A stretch of DNA of 64,000 bases from Flavobacteriales bacterium. GTDB taxonomy: Bacteria > Bacteroidota > Bacteroidia > NS11-12g > UBA955. Under the pieces are notes generated by a model. The model made no database searches. It was given only the letters and a program-made list of their open reading frames with translations, and had not been told where the DNA came from. The position numbers and the translations under genes were made by a program. The first letter of the stretch is position 1. The number at the start of each line of letters is the position of its first letter. The DNA is taken from contig CANFLS010000007.1 of NCBI GenBank assembly GCA_947447955.1, positions 1 through 64,000 of the forward strand, given 5' to 3'. Positions 52,320 to 60,741 of this stretch are shown here, in pieces.

Positions 52320-53208
52320 TAATTGTAATTACCGGTGAAAGATATGGCCTTGCACGTTTTACAGGCACTTTCATTTTAATTTTATATTTCGCGGAGGTTT
52401 GAACCCAAGCTGCAATACTGTCCATCCATAACCTATACCCTTTATTGTCAGGATGTCGACCATCTTTTGAACGAGGCAAGGTCAAATTTTTCGACATAAA
52501 ATAGGCACCAGGCTCAGCAGATGATTCATAGACTTTATTAATTCCAAAATCTTCTTGCCAGTTTGCAGGACCTATCCAGGTGTAAGGAATTCCTTTGATT
52601 TTTTCAGCCAATTTATTTGCAGCTATTTTCCTTGCCTTTAAATCTTTGGCATATAATTCATTTAAGCCCAAAACCATAAAAATATACGTAGGCTTATATT
52701 TGGCAATAATTTTATCAATGGTGTCTGACCTACCAAAATTAAATGTGGTTGCAGAATACCATTCTACTGCCAATACAATTTTATGTCCGTTTTCCCTACA
52801 ATAATCGTTAATTGAGTACCTAAGTCCCCCAATCTCAGAATCCCCGATTAACAAAATACGATGTTTGGTGGTGTCGCTTAATTGAGGAATGACATAGTTG
52901 GCATTTATAACATTTCCATTAGAATCTAAAGTAACTTTCGACAATGGGAGTTTAGTACTTTTATTAGATTTATCAATTTCAGAAATCAATTGATCAACAT
53001 CTTGATTGCCTAAAACTTGCTTTATTTCAACCTGACCAATTTTAATGGTATTGTCGCTACAACTATAAATATAAATTGCTAATAAGGGTAAAAAAATACT
53101 CAACCCAGCCCAAACGATAAGCCACCGGGAAGGCGTTTTAAGAGCTGAATCCAAATCCTTTTCGGTAGGAGTATTATTGTGATCTATTTTTGAATTACTA
53201 TTCGTCAA
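52294..53208 (-). CDS. Membrane-anchored SGNH-like protein, MBOAT partner
   Basis: 304 residues. One membrane segment near residues 29-48 is followed by a periplasmic part. SGNH blocks are visible: RILLIGDSEIGGLRYSIN near residue 118 (block I), MVLGLNELYA near residue 180 (block III-like N) and DGRHPDNKGYR near residue 254 (D-x-x-H, block V). The layout recalls AlgJ/AlgX- or PatB-like partners that complete periplasmic acyl transfer. There is no ATG; TTG 53206-53208 is the likely start. The gene is first in the operon and is 33 bases from fdhA upstream. Confidence 0.75.
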   Translation of the reverse strand: MTNSNSKIDHNNTPTEKDLDSALKTPSRWLIVWAGLSIFLPLLAIYIYSCSDNTIKIGQVEIKQVLGNQDVDQLISEIDKSNKSTKLPLSKVTLDSNGNVINANYVIPQLSDTTKHRILLIGDSEIGGLRYSINDYCRENGHKIVLAVEWYSATTFNFGRSDTIDKIIAKYKPTYIFMVLGLNELYAKDLKARKIAANKLAEKIKGIPYTWIGPANWQEDFGINKVYESSAEPGAYFMSKNLTLPRSKDGRHPDNKGYRLWMDSIAAWVQTSAKYKIKMKVPVKRARPYLSPVITINAAKYRGY

Positions 53209-53241
53209 AGCAGCGCAATTTTACTTTTATAAATTTAACAA

Positions 53242-55551
53242 TTACGCAACCTTATGCGGTTTCATTTTTAAAATTATCATTTTCGAGGTTGGGGTATTGC
53301 TTCTATCAGCAACGCTATCAATAGGAACAAGTACATTTGTTTCTGGGAAATAGGTAGCAGAACATCCCTCAGGAATACTAAATTCGATAATGATGAAATT
53401 TCGAGCAACACGTTCAACACCGTTGTGATGATTATACAAATCAACTTTATCGCCAGCTTTATATCCTAACTTTTCAATGTCGTTGTGATTCATAAAGATA
53501 ACCCTTCTTTCGTTATGAATACCTCTATAACGATCATCCAAACCATAGATGGTGGTATTGAATTGATCATGACTTCTAATTGTCATCATGATTAATTCAT
53601 CTTTCTCAATCTCAATAGGAGTAACTTTTGCAACAGTGAAATTGGCTTTTCCAGTTTTCGTATTAAATACTCCTTCTCTGGCAGAATTTGGCAAATAGAA
53701 TCCGCCAGGCAATTTAGAACGATCGTTGTAATGATCAAATCCAGGAATCGTTCTTTCAATATCCCAACGAATATTGTCGTAATGCTCCATGTATTTATCC
53801 CAATTCACCACTGATTTATCTTTAAAAACAGCTTTTGCCATTTTACAAACAATCAAAGGTTCGCTTAATAAATTTTTCGAAACCGGTTTTAACATGCCTT
53901 TTGACATTTGAATTACACCCATAGAATTTTCACAGGTAACATATTGAAGTTGTCCGTTCACCATGTCTTGATCAGATCTACCGTAGCAAGGAAGAATAAT
54001 TGCTTCTTTTCCTGTAATCAAATGACTTCGATTAAGTTTGGTAGAAATTTGAACTGTTAAATTACATTTTTCTAGCGCTTCTCCGGTGTAAACTGTATCG
54101 GGTGTTGCAGAAAGGAAATTACCACCCATTGCAATGAAAACTTTGGCCTTGTTTTGGTGCATGGCTTTGATACAATCAACCACGTCAAAACCATGCTCTT
54201 GAGGCGGTTTAAAACCAAATGATTTTTCGATATTCTCTAAGAAAACAGGTGAAGGTTTTTCATAAATACCCATCGTTCTATCGCCTTGAACATTTGAATG
54301 GCCACGAACAGGACAAGTACCAGCGCCTTTTTTACCTATGCTTCCTTTGGAAATTAATAGATTCACAACTTCCTGAATGGTTACTACAGCATTTTTGTGT
54401 TGGGTTAATCCCATGGCCCAACATACAATGATTTTCTTTTTATGCTTAATTGCCTCAAAAGTTTCTTGAATTTGTTCGAGGGAAATTCCAGAGTTTTCAA
54501 CCAGCCAAGAAAAATCTTGTGCCAAGATATTATCCTTCCAATTCTCAAACCCAGAAGTATCATTTTTAATAAAATCAGGATCTAAAACAGTACCTGGATT
54601 TTTCTCTTCTTCTTTTAGCATTAAGTATTCTAACGCTTGAATAAGAGCCAAATCTCCGTTAATTTTTACTTGCAAAAAAATATCCGTCAACTTTGCTTTG
54701 ATACCCAAAGCTCCTTTTATTGACTGTGGATCTTTAAAAGCAACCAACCCTGTTTCTGGCAACGGATTCACCGAAATAATAGTTGCACCATGTTCTTTGG
54801 CTTTTTGCAAAGCACTCAACATTCTTGGGTGATTTGTGCCTGGATTTTGGCCAATGATCATGATTACTTCAGATTCATAAAAATCTTCTAATTTGACACT
54901 TCCTTTGCCAATACCAACTGACTCATTTAAAGCAACACCGCTCGATTCGTGGCACATGTTACTACAATCTGGCAAGTTGTTTGTTCCAAATTCACGAACA
55001 AAAAGCTGATACAAAAAGGCAGCTTCATTGCTGGTTCTACCTGAGGTATAAAAAACCGCTTCATGTGGCGATTGCAATGCATTCAAATGGGTTCCTATTT
55101 TTTCAAAGGCATCATCCCAAGAAATGGGTTGATAATGCGTTGCACCTTCGGCCAAATACATTGGTTCTGCCAAACGGCCTTTTTTACCAATTTCGTAATC
55201 ATTTAATTCAGATAAATCCGCAACACTATTCTTTGCAAAGAAATCGGCTGTTAATTTTTTGGTTGTTGCTTCTTCGGCAACCGCCTTTGCGCCATTTTCG
55301 CAATATTCACCAATTTGCGAACGATCATCATCTGGATCAGGCCATGCACAACTTGGACAATCAAAACCACCTTTTTGATTTAAGCTAAACAGTGCTTTAA
55401 CACCCCTAACCATGTTCATCTCACTAAAAACGTGCTTTACAGCAACACCAACACCGGTTAACCCAGCGGCAGATTCACTAGGTAAAGTTAGTCTTAAATT
55501 TAAAAGTGTTTCTGGGTTTTCAGCCTTAGGAATATGCTTGTTTTCTGACAT
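53242..55551 (-). CDS. fdhA: Molybdopterin oxidoreductase alpha subunit (FdhA/YdeP-like formate dehydrogenase family)
   Basis: 769 residues. N-terminal cluster-type cysteines lie in DCPSCAWPDPDDDR and YCENGAKA. Moco-binding landmarks follow: YTSGRTSNEAAFLYQLFVREFGTNN near residue 168, CSNMCHESSGVALNES (the position where FDHs carry Cys/Sec) near residue 196, MIIGQNPGTNHPRML, CWAMGLTQHKNAV, CPVRGHSNVQGDRTMG, MTIRSHDQFNTTIYG and the final TYFPETNVLVP. This follows the 'oxidoreductase alpha' subfamily, including YdeP, close to formate dehydrogenases. The catalytic reaction is unproven. fdhD and mobA lie upstream on the same strand, which supports a bis-MGD enzyme. No FdhB/electron partner is adjacent. 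Confidence 0.85.
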   Translation of the reverse strand: MSENKHIPKAENPETLLNLRLTLPSESAAGLTGVGVAVKHVFSEMNMVRGVKALFSLNQKGGFDCPSCAWPDPDDDRSQIGEYCENGAKAVAEEATTKKLTADFFAKNSVADLSELNDYEIGKKGRLAEPMYLAEGATHYQPISWDDAFEKIGTHLNALQSPHEAVFYTSGRTSNEAAFLYQLFVREFGTNNLPDCSNMCHESSGVALNESVGIGKGSVKLEDFYESEVIMIIGQNPGTNHPRMLSALQKAKEHGATIISVNPLPETGLVAFKDPQSIKGALGIKAKLTDIFLQVKINGDLALIQALEYLMLKEEEKNPGTVLDPDFIKNDTSGFENWKDNILAQDFSWLVENSGISLEQIQETFEAIKHKKKIIVCWAMGLTQHKNAVVTIQEVVNLLISKGSIGKKGAGTCPVRGHSNVQGDRTMGIYEKPSPVFLENIEKSFGFKPPQEHGFDVVDCIKAMHQNKAKVFIAMGGNFLSATPDTVYTGEALEKCNLTVQISTKLNRSHLITGKEAIILPCYGRSDQDMVNGQLQYVTCENSMGVIQMSKGMLKPVSKNLLSEPLIVCKMAKAVFKDKSVVNWDKYMEHYDNIRWDIERTIPGFDHYNDRSKLPGGFYLPNSAREGVFNTKTGKANFTVAKVTPIEIEKDELIMMTIRSHDQFNTTIYGLDDRYRGIHNERRVIFMNHNDIEKLGYKAGDKVDLYNHHNGVERVARNFIIIEFSIPEGCSATYFPETNVLVPIDSVADRSNTPTSKMIILKMKPHKVA

Positions 55552-55617
55552 AATATTAAATGATCATGCTAAATTACTGAAAACTTCGGATATCAAGTTA
55601 ATTACACAAATAATTTA

Positions 55618-55632
55618 ACCCTCATATAGGGT
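55618..55632. promoter_or_regulatory. Short inverted repeat between fdhD and fdhA
   Basis: ACCCT-CATAT-AGGGT lies 67 bases before the fdhA start and 13 bases after the fdhD stop. It could be an operator or a weak hairpin; nothing else in the 93-bp gap is recognised. Confidence 0.35.
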
Positions 55633-55644
55633 GTCGTGTAAACT

Positions 55645-56496
55645 TTATAATACAATTCTCTCAGGAGCAGCATAGATATTAAATCGATTATCCCTCAAAA
55701 AACCAATCAGTGTAATATCTAATTCTTCGGCCAAATCAACCGCCAAACTTGAAGGGGCTCCGACCGCACAAATCATTCTAAATCCAGCCATGCTGGCCTT
55801 TTGTACCAATTCAAAACTAACCCTTCCACTTAAAAATAAGATATTATTAAATAGTGGTATTTCATTTTTTTGAACCGCACTTCCAATTAATTTATCTAAC
55901 GCATTATGCCTTCCAACATCCTCTTTGATATCAAGAAGTTCACCAGCCAAATTAAACATGGCAGAGGCATGAATTCCCCCAGAAAAATTGAAATTTTCTT
56001 GAGAATTTCTCAAACTATCATTGAATGTTAAGAGCACATTTTTTTCTATTTTCCATTTATCTGCAGGAAGAATAATTGGACAAGCAATCTTGACTGCGTC
56101 AATTGAAGCTTTGCCACAAACACCACAACTTGAAGTTGTATAAAAATTTCGTTCTAATTTCGATAAATCAAATTGAACATTTTCATTTAAATGAACTTTT
56201 ATTTGATTTGATGCCAATCCATTGAATGCCTCAACTGAAACAGATTCTTCAATATTTTTTATTTGATTAACTGATTGAATAATTCCCTCTGTAAATAAAA
56301 AACCCACAGTCAATTCAATGTCGTTTCCGGGTGTTCTCATTGTTACAGCAATATTTTTTTCTACCCAAGAATCGGTAAAAAAGTGAACCAAAATAATTTC
56401 TAACGGTTCTTCAACCGACAGCATGTCGTTCACATGTTTTACATCTGAATCACTTATTTTTATTATTTCTGAGGGAGTTAATGCAAACTTTGTCAT
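55645..56496 (-). CDS. fdhD: Formate dehydrogenase accessory sulfurtransferase FdhD
   Basis: Transfers sulfur from IscS to the molybdenum cofactor, required for formate dehydrogenase activity. The 283-residue protein has the conserved pair CGVCG (C-x-x-C) near residue 125, MRTPGNDIELTVGFLFTEGII, the FSGGIHASAMF segment and EDVGRHNALDKLIG near residue 189. All are typical. It overlaps mobA by 4 bases and precedes fdhA by 93 bases. Confidence 0.95.
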   Translation of the reverse strand: MTKFALTPSEIIKISDSDVKHVNDMLSVEEPLEIILVHFFTDSWVEKNIAVTMRTPGNDIELTVGFLFTEGIIQSVNQIKNIEESVSVEAFNGLASNQIKVHLNENVQFDLSKLERNFYTTSSCGVCGKASIDAVKIACPIILPADKWKIEKNVLLTFNDSLRNSQENFNFSGGIHASAMFNLAGELLDIKEDVGRHNALDKLIGSAVQKNEIPLFNNILFLSGRVSFELVQKASMAGFRMICAVGAPSSLAVDLAEELDITLIGFLRDNRFNIYAAPERIVL

Positions 56497-57056
56497 TGAT
56501 TTTTTGGGGTATCTATGCTCAATATGTCATTTTTATGAGGCGCAGGTAAAATTAAGGGGTTTATGGATTCTAAAAAATGCCTGAGCGATGTTTGTTTTGA
56601 TTGCCAAAACGGAAGTAAATTTTTCAAATCTTCTGAACTATAAATCGCAACCAATGGTTCTAAGTAACCATTCTCGTTATTAATAAAACATATGGATTTA
56701 TTGGTTTCTAAAAAATTATCATTTAATATTTTCAAAGACTCATTTGATACATAGGGATAATCGCAACCTAGAAGGAAAAAAGAAGCATTAGGGTAAAATT
56801 TTAGCGCGGATAATAAACCACTTATTGGCCCATTATTTTCAAACTCTTTTTGATCTAACACAACCTCGTAATTCCCATAAGCAGCATTTTCTTTTCCGTT
56901 AATAAGTATTTTATTTACAAAAGGCAACAATTGATTTGCGGCGTGTTCAAATTGCGGTTTATCATGATAACTGATAAATGCCTTATCAACCTTCATTCTG
57001 CTACTTTTACCAGCTGCTAAGATTAGTCCTACGAGTTGATTTGAATGGGTTAACAT
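56493..57056 (-). CDS. mobA: Molybdenum cofactor guanylyltransferase MobA
   Basis: Attaches GMP to Mo-MPT to form the MGD cofactor used by formate dehydrogenase-type enzymes. The 187-residue protein begins with LVGLILAAGKSSRMKVDKAFI, the nucleotide-binding signature, and has GPISGLLSAL and LLGCDYPYVSNE with the metal-binding Asp. Its stop overlaps the fdhD start. TAAGTTTG on the minus strand lies 24 bases before the ATG. Confidence 0.9.
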   Translation of the reverse strand: MLTHSNQLVGLILAAGKSSRMKVDKAFISYHDKPQFEHAANQLLPFVNKILINGKENAAYGNYEVVLDQKEFENNGPISGLLSALKFYPNASFFLLGCDYPYVSNESLKILNDNFLETNKSICFINNENGYLEPLVAIYSSEDLKNLLPFWQSKQTSLRHFLESINPLILPAPHKNDILSIDTPKNQ

Positions 57057-57080
57057 TTAAAATTATTTTCGAATGAAAAA

Positions 57081-57088
57081 CAAACTTA
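57081..57088 (-). promoter_or_regulatory. -7 promoter box of mobA-fdhD
   Basis: TAAGTTTG on the minus strand, 24 bases before the mobA ATG, in the gap to divergent dtd. Confidence 0.5.
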
Positions 57089-57120
57089 AAGTAAAAGTAG
57101 CATTTTTGTATTGAAAACGT

Positions 57121-57573
57121 ATGCGTGTAGTCATTCAAAGGGTAAAAAAAGCCAGTGTTTCAATAGATGAACAAATTGTTGGAAATATCAACCAAGGATT
57201 ATTAATTTTATTGGGAATTGAAAATGCAGATAATGAAAATGATATAAAATGGCTCGTTCAAAAGATACTTGGGTTACGCATTTTTTCGGATGCTGAAGGA
57301 AAAATGAATTTATCTGTTTCAGACATTCAAGGCGAACTCTTAATAGTGAGCCAATTCACCCTATTTGCATCAACAGTAAAAGGCAATAGGCCCTCGTTTT
57401 TAAAATCAGCAAAGCCTAATATTTCAATCCCATTGTATGAAAATTTCCTTGAAACAATTAAAAAAGAGGCTACACTAAAAATAGAAACTGGTCAATTTGG
57501 GGCCGATATGGAAGTTTCGCTAATTAACGACGGGCCAGTAACTATAATCATTGATTCTAAAGTTCGTGAATAA
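57121..57573 (+). CDS. dtd: D-aminoacyl-tRNA deacylase
   Basis: Hydrolyses D-aminoacyl-tRNA (and glycyl-tRNA-Ala) mischarges. The 150-residue protein matches the family throughout: MRVVIQRVKKASVSID, GLLILLGIENADNENDIKWL, the cross-subunit motif SQFTLFAS near residue 78, KGNRPSF and the Gly-cisPro NDGPVTIIID near residue 138. Length is normal. It is transcribed alone. CATTTTTG, a 7-of-8 match to the -7 box, ends 13 bases before the ATG. Confidence 0.96.
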   Translation: MRVVIQRVKKASVSIDEQIVGNINQGLLILLGIENADNENDIKWLVQKILGLRIFSDAEGKMNLSVSDIQGELLIVSQFTLFASTVKGNRPSFLKSAKPNISIPLYENFLETIKKEATLKIETGQFGADMEVSLINDGPVTIIIDSKVRE

Positions 57574-57666
57574 TGTAAATGGTGTTTTATTCCGTTTTTG
57601 AGGTTATTTTTATTAGTCCTTGATTTTGCTTTGCGCAGAATCAATCATATCAAAGGCAATAGATAT

Positions 57667-58488
57667 TTACAAGAGTAAATTATCTATGAGTCTAATGTTG
57701 CCTAAAAAACCAGCATAAACGATAGCCTGATTGCCATTTTTATCAGAAGATACTACCATATTTGGCAAATTCACATAATTCAAATATTCTGTCTTTAATC
57801 CGAATCCATTTAATCGTTCAATTTCATGTTCACATGCCAATTGAGAATAAACTTCCTTGTTTTTAAGTGCAAGTAACGATTGATAAATTTGATTTGCAAT
57901 TTGGAGTTCATTCTTTGATAAGCGCAAATTTCTACTGCTCATTGCAAGTCCTGATTGTTCGCGTTTTGTTTCAACAATATTGAATTTAATATGCTTGAAA
58001 TATTCATCAATCAAAATTTTCACAACCATACACTGCTGTAAGTCTTTTTGGCCAAAATAAACCTCATCTGGCTCAATTAAACTAAAAAAACGATGTAGCA
58101 CTTGAATCACGCCATTGAAATGCCCAGGCCTAAATTGTCCCTCAAAAACCGACTCAACAGAATTATTGGAAAGTTGGATATTAAATTCTTGATTTGGGGG
58201 ATAAATGGTTTCATAACTAGGTAAAAAAACGGCATCAACACCTGCCTGTTTTAAAAGTTCCAAGTCGTTCTGAATCATTCTTGGATATTTTTTCAAATCC
58301 TCTGGGTTATTAAACTGCAGTGGATTAACAAAAATACTTACAATTACATTTTCGCAAGATTTTTTAGCTTCTCTAACCAATGATATGTGACCATCGTGCA
58401 ATGCTCCCATGGTAGGTACAAATGCCAATGATTTGGACAACAATTGTCTGTAATTTGTAAGTGAATGATTTGAAAATAAAATATTCAT
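57667..58488 (-). CDS. panC: Pantothenate synthetase
   Basis: ATP-dependent condensation of pantoate and beta-alanine. The 273-residue protein has FVPTMGALHDGHISLVREAK (HxGH-type) near residue 22, VSIFVNPLQFNNPEDLKKYPR, GQFRPGHFNGVIQVLHRFF, the YFGQKDLQQCMVVK segment and MSSRNLRLS (KMSKS-like). Start is ATG 58486-58488; an in-frame TTG six codons upstream is rejected. One copy of the dispersed motif is at 58136. panB and panD are not adjacent. Confidence 0.95.
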   Translation of the reverse strand: MNILFSNHSLTNYRQLLSKSLAFVPTMGALHDGHISLVREAKKSCENVIVSIFVNPLQFNNPEDLKKYPRMIQNDLELLKQAGVDAVFLPSYETIYPPNQEFNIQLSNNSVESVFEGQFRPGHFNGVIQVLHRFFSLIEPDEVYFGQKDLQQCMVVKILIDEYFKHIKFNIVETKREQSGLAMSSRNLRLSKNELQIANQIYQSLLALKNKEVYSQLACEHEIERLNGFGLKTEYLNYVNLPNMVVSSDKNGNQAIVYAGFLGNIRLIDNLLL

Positions 58489-58531
58489 TATTGAAAACGC
58501 CCACAAATAAAGGAATTAACGAAGGTATTAT

Positions 58532-58563
58532 TTTGAAATTTCGATTTTTTTTCGTTAATTTTG
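58532..58563 (+). promoter_or_regulatory. Promoter of the glgA-like/DUF4270 operon
   Basis: TTTG at 58532-58535, 20 bases, then TAATTTTG at 58556-58563; the ATG follows 34 bases later. Confidence 0.7.
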
Positions 58564-58597
58564 TAAACTGATTACTAAAACACTACCGTCACAAGCC

Positions 58598-59401
58598 ATG
58601 AGCCAAGAAAAAAAACGTGTTCTCTTTGTAAGTTCTGAGATGTCTCCTTTCCTTGAAACATCACCATTAGCTACAATTGCTAGAATGCTTCCACAAGCAT
58701 TGCAAGAACAAGAAAATGAAATTCGAATATTGGTTCCTAGATTTGGTGTAATTAACGAAAGAAGAAACCGATTACATGAAGTAGTTCGTTTGTCTGGAAT
58801 CAATATTTCTATTGATGATAACGACAATCCATTGATCATTAAAGTTGCTTCGATTCCAAATACCAAAATGCAAGTTTATTTCCTCGACAATGAAGACTTT
58901 TTTCATAGAAAAGCAGTATTCAATGACGAAAACGGAAAATTCTTTGAAGACAACGACGAAAGAACAATCTTCTTTTGCAAAGGGGTTATGGAAACTGTAA
59001 AAAAATTGGGTTGGTCGCCAGATATCATTCATTGCCAAGGTTGGATGACCAGTTTAATTCCATTGTATTTGAAAACCATCTACAAGGATGAACCTGTTTT
59101 CAGGGGTACAAAAGTAATTTATAGTGTTTATCACGAAAATATTGACAATAGCTTAGGCGCTGATTTTGTTCGTAAAGCAAGCATGAATTCAATTGATGAT
59201 ATTTGTTTAGAATGCTTTGAAAATGCATCTGTTAACCAAGTGAATATTGGAGCAGTTATGCATTCCGATGGCATTGTAACAGGAAGTGATGAAGCGCATC
59301 GTTCGGTAGAAAATCATTTAGAAGGAAAATTAGTAATGCGTCATTCAGATGTTGATGCAGAACAAAATTATGTTACCTTCTACAAACAATTCATGCCTTA
59401 A
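58598..59401 (+). CDS. Short GlgA-like protein (N-terminal GT5 domain only)
   Basis: 267 residues, about half a glycogen synthase (~470-500). It covers only the N-terminal Rossmann domain: RVLFVSSEMSPFLETSPLATI at residues 7-27, where true synthases have a KxGGL ADP-glucose loop (here ETSPLA, without Lys or Gly), VYFLDNEDFFHRK, and WSPDIIHCQGWMTSLIPLYLKT. The C-terminal nucleotide-binding domain is absent. Enzyme activity is therefore doubtful; a regulatory or binding role is possible. In Bacteroidetes such short 'glycogen/starch synthase' genes precede DUF4270 genes, as here (11 bases), which suggests a conserved function other than glycogen synthesis. Confidence 0.82.
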   Translation: MSQEKKRVLFVSSEMSPFLETSPLATIARMLPQALQEQENEIRILVPRFGVINERRNRLHEVVRLSGINISIDDNDNPLIIKVASIPNTKMQVYFLDNEDFFHRKAVFNDENGKFFEDNDERTIFFCKGVMETVKKLGWSPDIIHCQGWMTSLIPLYLKTIYKDEPVFRGTKVIYSVYHENIDNSLGADFVRKASMNSIDDICLECFENASVNQVNIGAVMHSDGIVTGSDEAHRSVENHLEGKLVMRHSDVDAEQNYVTFYKQFMP

Positions 59402-59412
59402 TTCAACATTAA

Positions 59413-60723
59413 GTGAATCGTTATCTTCTGATTTCGACAATTATTCTTCTTTTTTCATGTACAAAAAAAGAAGGTAATATTGTTCTTGAGGGACAAAATA
59501 ATCAAAATCCATTTAATCTTATTTCCTGCGATACTTTATCGTTCACGGCAAGAACCGTAGATGAAGATTCATTGCCAGGAAACGGATTGCGATATTCATT
59601 GTTGGGAAATATCAATGACGAAATTTTAGGAAAAAGTACGGCAAGTTTGTACGCCAATATTTCATTAATTGAGCCAAATACAAATTTCCCAAACACGGAA
59701 ACTGCAGATTCAGCCGTTTTGTTTATACCATCCGTTGATGGTTTGAATTTTTATGGAAATCTTACAACACCTCAAACACTGGTTATTGATAAACTCAATG
59801 ATACAATTTTAAGCACGAGCACATATTATCAAACGGATAAGTTTACAATTGATAAAAACTACACAACAAGCTACAGTGGTAAATTAATAAATTACTACTC
59901 CGATAGCATGAAGTATAGAAAAACAAAACTTGCTCCATACAATGGTTTGAGAATTAAGTTAAGTAAACAAATGGCCGATCATTTGATGTCGATGCCAAAA
60001 GAAGCATACCAAACGAATATTCTTTTATCAAAGTACTTTAAAGGTTTAGCAATTTCCCCAGAAGATAAAAATTTCGCTCCTGGCGATGGAGGTTTTGCGG
60101 TTTATGATGTAAATAATATCATTTCTTTAAGCTACAGAGCAAAAATTTTACTTTACTACCAAGATACAAATACATTCACTTTTGGATTTAGTGGTAGCTC
60201 TAGTTCGGTAACAAATGGAAAAACCGGACCTTACAATCAAAATATTTCTGATCAAATTTCTAAAAAAGCAAACAACTATCAATATACTTACTGTCAGGCA
60301 CTAAGTGGAGTTAAAACCAAAATAGAAATGCCTAATTTATTGAATTTGATAAAAAATGGGAATGTTGCTGTAAACTATGCAGAGATTGAATTGTTTATTA
60401 CAAATTACAGTGAAGATTTTTTTGCACCACCGAGAATGAATTTATTTCAACCATCTAATTCTAACAGTATCAGAAACTACTTTATACAAGATGCATTATC
60501 TACAGCGTCTTATGGAGGAGTTTATGATCCAATTCGCAAATCATATAAGTTTATAATCAGCCGTTACATTCAAAATATCTTTAACAAAAAGATTTTTGAA
60601 AATATCAACATTAGCAATGGTTTGTATTTGGCGATCCCTTCAGATCAACCTGTTATTGGGGCGCGATGTGTCATTGATCACAGCAAAACAAAAATTAAAA
60701 TTCTTTACACCAAGCCAAATTAA
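59413..60723 (+). CDS. DUF4270 lipoprotein
   Basis: 436 residues starting at GTG 59413-59415. The signal (VNRYLLISTIILLFSC) has a lipobox ending in Cys-16, so this is a lipoprotein. The DUF4270 pattern follows: short strands rich in Asn, Thr and Tyr, DTLSFTARTVDEDSLP near residue 39, GLNFYGN and the final LYLAIPSDQPVIGARCVIDHS. The family occurs on Bacteroidetes cell envelopes with unknown function. It lies 11 bases from the GlgA-like gene and so is in the same operon; the DAHP synthase gene follows 18 bases later. A dispersed-motif copy at 59486 encodes LEGQ. Confidence 0.82.
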   Translation: MNRYLLISTIILLFSCTKKEGNIVLEGQNNQNPFNLISCDTLSFTARTVDEDSLPGNGLRYSLLGNINDEILGKSTASLYANISLIEPNTNFPNTETADSAVLFIPSVDGLNFYGNLTTPQTLVIDKLNDTILSTSTYYQTDKFTIDKNYTTSYSGKLINYYSDSMKYRKTKLAPYNGLRIKLSKQMADHLMSMPKEAYQTNILLSKYFKGLAISPEDKNFAPGDGGFAVYDVNNIISLSYRAKILLYYQDTNTFTFGFSGSSSSVTNGKTGPYNQNISDQISKKANNYQYTYCQALSGVKTKIEMPNLLNLIKNGNVAVNYAEIELFITNYSEDFFAPPRMNLFQPSNSNSIRNYFIQDALSTASYGGVYDPIRKSYKFIISRYIQNIFNKKIFENINISNGLYLAIPSDQPVIGARCVIDHSKTKIKILYTKPN

Positions 60724-60741
60724 AATTTGACATTCAAAGAA

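Noticed and set aside
57574-57666. Possible hairpin TTGATT/AATCAA between dtd and panC
   Set aside because: The stem is 6 bp with a long loop and no T-run; it is not convincing as a terminator.
58598-59401. Frameshifted or truncated glycogen synthase
   Set aside because: No remnant of the C-terminal half lies downstream; the DUF4270 gene follows at once, and the short form with DUF4270 is a known Bacteroidetes arrangement.
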